From Planctomycetota bacterium (GTDB lineage: Bacteria > Planctomycetota > Planctomycetia > Pirellulales > UBA1268), in assembly GCA_003669255.1 (NCBI GenBank), contig QWPO01000200.1, forward strand, positions 1 to 11,705: 11,705 nt of DNA. Direction: 5' to 3'. Shown here piece after piece: positions 6,671 through 11,705 of this stretch (within the stretch, counting starts at the first letter, position 1; each line of letters starts with the position of its first letter). The notes under the pieces were generated by a model. It was not told where the DNA came from. It saw only the letters and a program-made list of their open reading frames with translations, and searched no databases. The position numbers and the translations under genes were made by a program.

Positions 6671-9523
6671 ATGTCACGCTGCCCCTCCCTGCGACCCGCG
6701 TTCGGCCCAGGCCGACCCGTGCCGGCCTCTCATGGCCGTCTCGTCGCTGTGGCGGCGGTCTTGCTCGCGTGTGGATGGGCCCATGCCGAGGATCTACCGT
6801 CCCCTGACGAGGCCAAGCCGCTCGACGAAAAGGCTGCCCGCAGGGTGATCGAGGACGCGATCAGCCAGGCGGCCAATCCAGCCGCCGCGAGCCCGTCCGC
6901 GAAGTCTGCCCCAACCAATGCAGCCGCTGCCGACAGCCTCCTGGTGGCCCGCATCTCGGCCGAGGTGGCCGCCAAGCAGCTCGAGGCCAAGCGGCTCTCG
7001 CAGAAGTCGCCAGCGGATGCCCTTGACCTGCTCGACACGACCGCCAAGGGACTCGACGACCAGCCGCTGCCGGAGGAAACCAAGACCCAGATCCTCCGGA
7101 GGATCGAGCGCACCCGCCGCGACATCGAGGAAGCCACCGGCAAGCGGCGGAACGAACTCGCCATGGAGAAGCAGGCGAGCCAGGTCGAAGCCCAGGTCGA
7201 CCGCGAGCGGTCGCAGAAAGTGGAGGTCGACCAGCGCATCGCCATGCTCATCGAGGAATACAACACGCTCGTGGACGAGCGGCGGTTCGCCGAAGCAGAA
7301 GCGATCGCCAAGAAGGCCGGGCAACTCGCCCCCGATAACGCCGTGGTACGGCAGCTGCTCGCCCAGAGCCGGATGATTCGCCGCCTCGACGCCCAGAAGT
7401 CGATCGATGGGGAGCGTCAGGCCGGGTTCCTCGATGTCGCCGAGGATGTGGAGGCGTCGGGCACGCCGTTCGCTGGACCGATCAAGTTTCCCGAGACGAA
7501 GGATTGGCAGGACCTGACAAAGTCTCGGTCGCAGCGGCTGGCGGAAGGTCGCTCGCGGGCAACGGCGGCCGAGGTCGCCATTCTCAAGAAGCTCGACACC
7601 CAGGTGAAGCCTGGCTACCGCGGCCAGCCGCTGGCCGTCGTGATCGACTCCCTGGCGAAGCAGGCCGACGTAGCGATCCACCTCGACATGGTCGGCCTTG
7701 ATCAGGAGGCAGTCCGCAGCGACACCCCGGTCACGCTCTCCCTCGACCAGTCGATCTCGCTGAAGAGTGCCCTCAGGCTCCTGCTCGAGCCGCTCCACCT
7801 CAGTTACGTCGTCAGGGACGAGGTCCTCAAGGTCACGAGCCCCCGGCTCGTGAAGGGAGACGTCTACGCCGTCACCTATCCCGTGGCCGACCTCGTGCTG
7901 CCGATCCCAAACTTCACTTCCGACGGCCTCGGCATCACCGGCGCCCTGCGCGATGGCTACAACCAAGTCGCCATGCGGAACAATCTTGCCGTGCAGGTCG
8001 GCCCGGCTCCCGCCGGAATCAATGCCGCTCGGGCAGGCGGCGACGGCACGCTCGATGCCACCTCGCTCGCCCAGTTGCAACTGGGCAGCGGAGGCCCGCC
8101 AGTGACCGGCTCGACGCCGTCGATTCCGTTCGGCCCACCTTCGGCGGGTGGCGGACAGCAGAACTTTCAGCCCCTCATGGATCTGATCCAGAGCACGGTG
8201 GCCCAGGATACCTGGGACACCCAGGGAGGCCCGGGCGCGATCCGGCCGTTCGAGACCAACCTGAGCCTCGTCGTCAGCCAGACCCAGGAAGTGCACGAGG
8301 AGATCGCGAACCTCCTCGAACAGCTCCGCCGCCTCCAGGACCTCCAGGTCACGATCGAGGTGCGGTTCATCACGCTCGCCGACACGTTCTTCGAGCGGAT
8401 CGGTGTCGACTTCGACTTCAACATCCAGAGCGGCGTCAACCAACCGCTCAACATGACGGCGATTCCGACGCAGAGCAACGGCTCTGTGTCACCGTTCGCA
8501 CAGGGCATCAACGCCGCGCCCGGTGGCCGTTCGCAGACGATCGGCCTCGACAACTCGGGCAATCCCGGCGTGGCCCTCTACAACTCAGGCGGCGTTGGGA
8601 ACGCCGGCAACGGTGCAACCGGAGTGGGTGGCGTGGGCGGCACCGGGCTTGGTGGAACGGGCACAAACACGTCCAACGGCCAAAGCTTCTTTTCGATCCC
8701 CTTCCGCCAAAACAGCTTTGGCAGCGCCACCGTGCCGAGCCTCCCGGGCCTCCCCGACCCGGCCACGAGTGCCGCGAACTTCGGCTTCGCGATCCTCTCC
8801 GACATCGAGGCCTACTTCCTGATCCAGGCCGCTCAGGGCAACACGCGGTCGAACGTGATGCAAGCCCCGAAGGTTACGCTCTTCAATGGCCAGCAGGCCT
8901 TCGTGTCGGACACCCGCCAGCGTCCATTCGTGACGGCCGTCGTTCCGGTCGTGGGTGACTTCGCGGCCGCTCAGCAGCCAGTGATCACCGTGCTCAACGA
9001 GGGCACGGCGGTCAACGTGCAGGCAGTCGTGTCGAACGACCGACGGTTCGTACGGCTCACGCTCGTGCCGTTCTTCTCGCAGATCGGCAAAGTCGAGCAG
9101 TTCCAGTTCGAGGGCTCACGGTCCACGAAGTCGAAGACCAGCGACGAGAAGAGCGGCGCCGACGTCAAGGTGCCGGGTGCCGACGGACTCATCGGCGTAA
9201 CGAACGGAGCTGCTGCGACTGGCGAACTCGAACTGCAGTCCAACGGCACCACGATCCAACTGCCGGAGTTCCTGTTCACCACCGTGACCACGACGGTGAG
9301 CGTGCCCGACGGTGGCACCGTGCTGCTCGGCGGCATCAAGCGTCTCCGCGAAGGCCGCAACGAGTTCGGCGTGCCGATCCTCTCAAAGGTTCCCTACATC
9401 AACCGCCTCTTCAAGAACGTCGGCCTCGGCCGCACGACAGACAGCCTGATGCTGATGGTCACGCCGCGGATCATCATCCAGGAAGAAGAGGAAGAGAAGC
9501 TCCTGGGCACGGCACGGCCGTGA
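6671..9523 (+). CDS. Secretin family protein (GspD/PilQ-like outer-membrane channel)
   Basis: Outer-membrane channel subunit of the type II/III secretion superfamily, 950 residues from ATG 6671. An N-terminal signal peptide (Arg-rich start, hydrophobic core 24-34, likely cut after A39 in WAHA) exports it; LLAC at 31-34 is a weak lipobox alternative. Residues about 40-260 are Ala/Glu/Arg-rich with coiled-coil character and a TPR-like helix pair (FAEAEAIAKKAGQLAPDNAVV). A secretin/TonB short N-terminal (STN) domain lies at about 316-385 (PLAVVIDSLAKQADVAI to DEVLKVTS). LSLVVSQTQEVHEEIANLLEQL precedes the core and matches the last N-domain. The secretin core runs from about 558 to 940, with NVMQAPKVTLFNGQQAFV and the family signature VPDGGTVLLGG (878-888) through VPILSKVPYINRLFKNVGL. 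A Gly/Asn-rich insert (about 627-672) interrupts the core. The tail carries EEEEEK. No other secretion or pilus genes are adjacent, so the partner machinery is unknown. Its stop overlaps the next gene. Confidence 0.92.
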   Translation: MSRCPSLRPAFGPGRPVPASHGRLVAVAAVLLACGWAHAEDLPSPDEAKPLDEKAARRVIEDAISQAANPAAASPSAKSAPTNAAAADSLLVARISAEVAAKQLEAKRLSQKSPADALDLLDTTAKGLDDQPLPEETKTQILRRIERTRRDIEEATGKRRNELAMEKQASQVEAQVDRERSQKVEVDQRIAMLIEEYNTLVDERRFAEAEAIAKKAGQLAPDNAVVRQLLAQSRMIRRLDAQKSIDGERQAGFLDVAEDVEASGTPFAGPIKFPETKDWQDLTKSRSQRLAEGRSRATAAEVAILKKLDTQVKPGYRGQPLAVVIDSLAKQADVAIHLDMVGLDQEAVRSDTPVTLSLDQSISLKSALRLLLEPLHLSYVVRDEVLKVTSPRLVKGDVYAVTYPVADLVLPIPNFTSDGLGITGALRDGYNQVAMRNNLAVQVGPAPAGINAARAGGDGTLDATSLAQLQLGSGGPPVTGSTPSIPFGPPSAGGGQQNFQPLMDLIQSTVAQDTWDTQGGPGAIRPFETNLSLVVSQTQEVHEEIANLLEQLRRLQDLQVTIEVRFITLADTFFERIGVDFDFNIQSGVNQPLNMTAIPTQSNGSVSPFAQGINAAPGGRSQTIGLDNSGNPGVALYNSGGVGNAGNGATGVGGVGGTGLGGTGTNTSNGQSFFSIPFRQNSFGSATVPSLPGLPDPATSAANFGFAILSDIEAYFLIQAAQGNTRSNVMQAPKVTLFNGQQAFVSDTRQRPFVTAVVPVVGDFAAAQQPVITVLNEGTAVNVQAVVSNDRRFVRLTLVPFFSQIGKVEQFQFEGSRSTKSKTSDEKSGADVKVPGADGLIGVTNGAAATGELELQSNGTTIQLPEFLFTTVTTTVSVPDGGTVLLGGIKRLREGRNEFGVPILSKVPYINRLFKNVGLGRTTDSLMLMVTPRIIIQEEEEEKLLGTARP

Positions 9524-9909
9524 CAAGCGTCGTGCGGTTTGCCATCGTTGCTGGAGCGATCCTCGGCGGCGTGTCGGTGGCCAGCGGGGCGTTCGGCGCC
9601 CACGGGCTGAAGGCGGTGCTCGAGGCCTCCGGTCAGGCTGGCAACTGGGAAACGGCGGCGCGATACGGATTGTTTCACGCGCTGGCGCTGGTGGCCGTCG
9701 GATTGCTGGCGGCGGTCCGGCCCGACGCCACGGGGCTTGCCACCGCGGCGTGGTGCTTCCTGGCAGGCACGCTGATCTTCAGTGGCTGCCTCGCCGCCCT
9801 CGCCCTCACGGGCGTGAAACTCCTCGGCGCGATCGTGCCGATCGGCGGCCTGCTGTTGATTGCCGGCTGGGCCCGGCTTGCGATCGCCGCGGCTCGGCTC
9901 GCGGGCTGA
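9520..9909 (+). CDS. DUF423 family small membrane protein (YgdD-like)
   Basis: Inner-membrane protein of 129 residues with four hydrophobic helices (about 6-25, 48-66, 72-95 and 101-127). It matches DUF423 over its full length: GAFGAHGLK (23-31), the FHALALVAVGLL helix, FLAGTLIFSGCLAALALTG, and the PIGGLLLIAGW motif near the end. The family is widespread, and its biochemical role is not established. The GTG start (9520-9522) overlaps the secretin TGA (9521-9523) by four bases (GTGA), so translation is probably coupled and the two genes share an mRNA. There is no strong Shine-Dalgarno of its own, which fits coupling. It ends 14 bases before the stop of the convergent TPR gene. Confidence 0.92.
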   Translation: MTSVVRFAIVAGAILGGVSVASGAFGAHGLKAVLEASGQAGNWETAARYGLFHALALVAVGLLAAVRPDATGLATAAWCFLAGTLIFSGCLAALALTGVKLLGAIVPIGGLLLIAGWARLAIAAARLAG

Positions 9910-9923
9910 CGGCCCGGCGACCC

Positions 9924-10742
9924 TCAGCGGGCGGCTTCGAACTCCTGCTGGGCATCCCGCTGCTCAAGCGTGTTTTCGAACTCGGTCGCCTCGCGTTCCA
10001 GCCGACCATCGGTCTGCTCGGCGACATTTTCCCGGCTCGACGCCCGCAGTTCGTCGCGGGCGTCCTGCCGCGAGTTGGCGCTCGGTGCAAAAGGATCGTC
10101 GGAGGCTGGGGCCGGCTCGGCGGCAGGCTCCGGCATCTCCTCGGTTCGCGGCTTCCAGCCGGGCTGCGGCGAGTCGTTGGCGGCCGGTGCGGGCACGTCC
10201 TCGGCGCGGCCTTCGAAGGGATTCGCCTCGTCGACGCGGCGGTCCACGATCGGCCGTCGCGAGCGGAGCACATCGGGTTTGGCCCGCTCGACGTCCAGAT
10301 AGCGGAGTTGACCGCGGCGCCGGTCCTCTTGGATCTGGGCCACGCGGGCCCGCGTCCGATGACGCTCGAGCTTGAGCCGGTCGCAGCCCTGCACCCGCTC
10401 GAGCGACTTCGCAACCGGCCACGCGCCGGTGCCCTCAGCCTCGCGAGACGCGCCGGCGGAGAAGTCGGCTTCAGCTTCGTCGGTGCGACCGAGCTTGAGG
10501 GCCGTCAGACCACGGTAGTACCAGGCCCGCGGATCGATCGTGCCCCCCTCGATCGCCTGCGAGAGTTCGTCGTAGGCCCGTTGGTAGTCCCCAGCGAAAT
10601 AGGAGTGGACGCCGCTGCCGTAGGCGGCCGCCAGCGGCAGGCTCTCGATCGTGGCAGCGGCCGAAGCCGTCGCACCGTAGGCGGCCAGGCACGCGGCCAC
10701 GACACCGACCGTTCGCCACCGCCGTCCCATCCACGCTGCCAT
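9924..10742 (-). CDS. Exported tetratricopeptide-repeat protein
   Basis: 272 residues from ATG 10742. The N-terminus has paired Arg residues, a hydrophobic core (12-24) and ATASA, so it is a probable Sec signal peptide cut near residue 28. VAAC at 15-18 resembles a lipobox, but the core before it is too short to favour a lipoprotein. Two TPR units are visible: about 39-72 (AAAYGSGVHSYFAGDYQRAYDELSQAI) and about 73-106 (AWYYRGLTALKLGRTDEAEADF). After these come a basic helical part (LERVQGCDRLKLERHRTRARV) and a Pro/Glu/Ala-rich, probably disordered, C-terminal half. TPRs usually bind proteins; no partner is visible. The frame is open back to 10805, but the ATG at 10742 has GAGGAA upstream, while the in-frame ATG at 10757 has nothing. 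Its start is 131 bases from the next gene upstream, and it converges on the DUF423 gene. Confidence 0.85.
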   Translation of the reverse strand: MAAWMGRRWRTVGVVAACLAAYGATASAAATIESLPLAAAYGSGVHSYFAGDYQRAYDELSQAIEGGTIDPRAWYYRGLTALKLGRTDEAEADFSAGASREAEGTGAWPVAKSLERVQGCDRLKLERHRTRARVAQIQEDRRRGQLRYLDVERAKPDVLRSRRPIVDRRVDEANPFEGRAEDVPAPAANDSPQPGWKPRTEEMPEPAAEPAPASDDPFAPSANSRQDARDELRASSRENVAEQTDGRLEREATEFENTLEQRDAQQEFEAAR

Positions 10743-10749
10743 GATTTCG

Positions 10750-10755
10750 TTCCTC
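10750..10755 (-). promoter_or_regulatory. Shine-Dalgarno GAGGAA for the TPR protein start
   Basis: Read on the minus strand, AGGA ends eight bases before the ATG at 10742-10740. It overlaps the in-frame ATG at 10757-10755, ruling that codon out as the likely start. Confidence 0.6.
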
Positions 10756-10762
10756 ATGCGTT

Positions 10763-10787
10763 CGGCCCCGGGCCCGCCACGGGGCCG
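10763..10787 (-). other. Strong hairpin in the leader of the TPR gene
   Basis: CGGCCCC (10763-10769) and GGGGCCG (10781-10787) make a perfect 7-bp all-G+C stem with an 11-base loop. It sits eight bases upstream of the ribosome site of the TPR gene, in the probable 5' leader. It has no U-run, so it is not a typical terminator. It could stabilise the mRNA or affect ribosome loading, or be chance in G+C-rich DNA. Confidence 0.35.
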
Positions 10788-10829
10788 ACTCACCAACTCG
10801 GTCATCGGCCGATTCTAGCCTCGCGGACG

Positions 10830-10853
10830 GGCCGCCTCCGGCCGTGCCGGCAC
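10830..10853. repeat. Two adjacent small palindromes in the gap between the minus-strand genes
   Basis: GGCCG (10830-10834) and CGGCC (10839-10843) form a 5-bp hairpin with loop CCTC. Next to it, GTGCCGGCAC (10844-10853) is a perfect 10-bp palindrome. Both lie in the 131-base gap between the unrecognised gene and the TPR gene. They may be a U-less terminator or a protein site. A TAGAAT hexamer on the minus strand (10817-10812) could be a -10 box for the TPR gene but has no matching -35. Confidence 0.25.
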
Positions 10854-10873
10854 AATCGCCACCACCCCACCCC

Positions 10874-11368
10874 TCAGGACGGCCGCAGGGTTTTCCCGTC
10901 CCCGACAAGGCCCCGGGCCGCAGCATGGAGCCGAAATGTGGCTTCGTCGAGGAACGTAGCCGACCGGACGAGTTGCATCATCAGTGGCTGCCCCGGCCAG
11001 CCAAACGCCCCCAGCAGCCGATCAAAATCGGCCGGTGGGCAGCTCCCCTTGAGGTCGACCAGCAACACCCGGCCACCGCGTTCGTACGCATTGCCGTCCA
11101 CCTGCCACCACGTCGGTGCCGCTCCGTCGCCGGTGCGGGAGCACGTCCACACGAATGAGCCGTCCGGCTCCGCATAGAGCCGCTCGATGGCAGCGAGCCG
11201 CTCAAACGCCGCATCAAACCCGATCGCCATCGGTGACGCGAGCAACTCCTTGTTGGGCACATCGAGCGTGGGCCACGTGCCCCACGCGTCGGCGAGCGGG
11301 GGCCCCGCCGTCGCCTCCGCGGGCTGGGATTGGAGTGTGATCTCGAAGGCGTAGAGCGGCGATGTCAT
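10874..11368 (-). CDS. Unrecognised protein of 164 residues
   Basis: No family is recognised. From the ATG at 11368 it begins MTSPLYAFEITL and is a soluble-looking alpha/beta mix with no signal peptide or membrane helix. It is fairly rich in Trp (WGTWP, TWWQVDG, FGWPG) and has regular hydrophobic spacing (AAFERLAAIERLYAEPDGSFVW, RGGRVLLVDLKGSCPPADFDRLL). That pattern, with codon use like its neighbours, supports it being a real gene rather than a chance frame. The start is uncertain: the frame is open to 11431, with ATGs at 11431 and 11413, and none of the three has a clear Shine-Dalgarno. The ATG at 11368 is chosen because it avoids overlap with the upstream gene and omits a low-complexity leader. 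It lies 34 bases downstream of a gene entering from the right edge, so the two are probably cotranscribed. Confidence 0.65.
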   Translation of the reverse strand: MTSPLYAFEITLQSQPAEATAGPPLADAWGTWPTLDVPNKELLASPMAIGFDAAFERLAAIERLYAEPDGSFVWTCSRTGDGAAPTWWQVDGNAYERGGRVLLVDLKGSCPPADFDRLLGAFGWPGQPLMMQLVRSATFLDEATFRLHAAARGLVGDGKTLRPS

Positions 11369-11402
11369 GGGTGCAGGCGGTTGACGCGGTGCAACGGCCC
11401 CA

Positions 11403-11705
11403 TCATGCCGCATCGACGATCCGGCTGCCATGCTCCGCCAGCGGCTCCTCGGCGCGGATCGCGACCACCGCCGCCCGCTGGTCGTCCGGAAGAATCGACT
11501 GCCACCGTGGCCAACCCTCCGCCTCCAGGCAGGCGATCAACTGCGGCACGTGCGGTTCTGCGGCTTCGGGGTTAGGGCCCAGGCAGACCACCGACGAGGC
11601 CGCCCCGGGACGGCTCAGGTGGCCGAGCACCAGGCCCGGTGAGCCGCGGGGCGGCTGGGGGCGGAGGCGGTCGAGGCCCACGGGAACAGCGATCTCCCTC
11701 GCGCA
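11403..11705 (-). CDS. C-terminal end of an unrecognised protein (enters from the right edge)
   Basis: The frame is open from the edge for 100 codons to a TGA at 11405-11403, so only the C-terminus is visible. It contains VGLDRLRPQPPRG, then a hydrophobic strand-like VVCLGPNP, then an amphipathic stretch (HVPQLIACLEAEGWPRW), and ends in HGSRIVDAA. No domain is recognised from this piece. A GTG at 11681 could be a start, but codons upstream stay open and no ribosome site was seen there, so a longer gene is more likely. It is followed after 34 bases by the unrecognised 164-residue gene on the same strand. Confidence 0.55.
   Translation of the reverse strand, partial: CAREIAVPVGLDRLRPQPPRGSPGLVLGHLSRPGAASSVVCLGPNPEAAEPHVPQLIACLEAEGWPRWQSILPDDQRAAVVAIRAEEPLAEHGSRIVDAA

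Noticed and set aside
6794..8443. 549-codon minus-strand open frame inside the secretin gene
   Set aside because: The plus strand carries the signal peptide, STN domain and secretin core; the antisense translation is Arg/Gly/Glu-rich with no recognisable motif.
9910..9923. Shared bidirectional terminator between the DUF423 and TPR genes
   Set aside because: The gap is only 14 bases and no clear stem with U-runs could be drawn across the two convergent stops.
9750..11177. 475-codon plus-strand frame running through the DUF423, TPR and 164-residue genes
   Set aside because: It overlaps DUF423 out of frame and is antisense to the TPR protein, whose signal peptide and repeats are clear.

Overview
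The window is a G+C-rich stretch (about two thirds G+C by eye) of a bacterial chromosome. The gene content fits a planctomycete: a Bacillus-type three-subunit sdhCAB operon, an orphan secretin with a long N-terminal extension, and secreted TPR proteins, with no mobile element in view. The phylum is inferred from style and content; no rRNA or other marker gene is present. No tRNA, rRNA, CRISPR array, insertion sequence or prophage gene was seen.

Layout. Bases 1-826 (minus) hold the N-terminal two thirds of a DEAD-box RNA helicase that runs off the left edge. Bases 1039-4742 (minus) are a compact succinate dehydrogenase operon, sdhC-sdhA-sdhB, with gaps of 23 and 27 bases. Bases 4743-4938 form a divergent control region with two back-to-back sigma70-like promoters and a perfect 7-bp inverted repeat lying over the sdh -10 box. 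Bases 4939-6531 (plus) encode a PAS-GAF-REC signalling protein with no kinase ATPase domain. Bases 6671-9523 (plus) encode an exported 950-residue secretin, overlapped by four bases by a small DUF423 membrane protein gene (9520-9909). Convergent to it, on the minus strand, lie a secreted TPR protein (9924-10742), an unrecognised 164-residue protein (10874-11368), and the C-terminal end of an unrecognised gene entering from the right edge (11403-11705).

How the genes work together. The three Sdh proteins form one membrane enzyme linking succinate oxidation to the quinone pool. All four expected haem-ligand histidines, all Fe-S cysteines and the covalent-FAD histidine are visible, so the enzyme looks intact. 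The PAS-GAF-REC gene shares its upstream region with sdh and could sense redox or metabolic state, but that link is inference from position only. The secretin stands alone, with no pilus or type II secretion partner genes beside it.

The window is mostly ordinary housekeeping sequence. The parts most worth a second look are the divergent operator region, the kinase-less PAS-GAF-REC protein with a degenerate dimerisation-helix segment, and the orphan secretin. No clear new multi-gene system was found.
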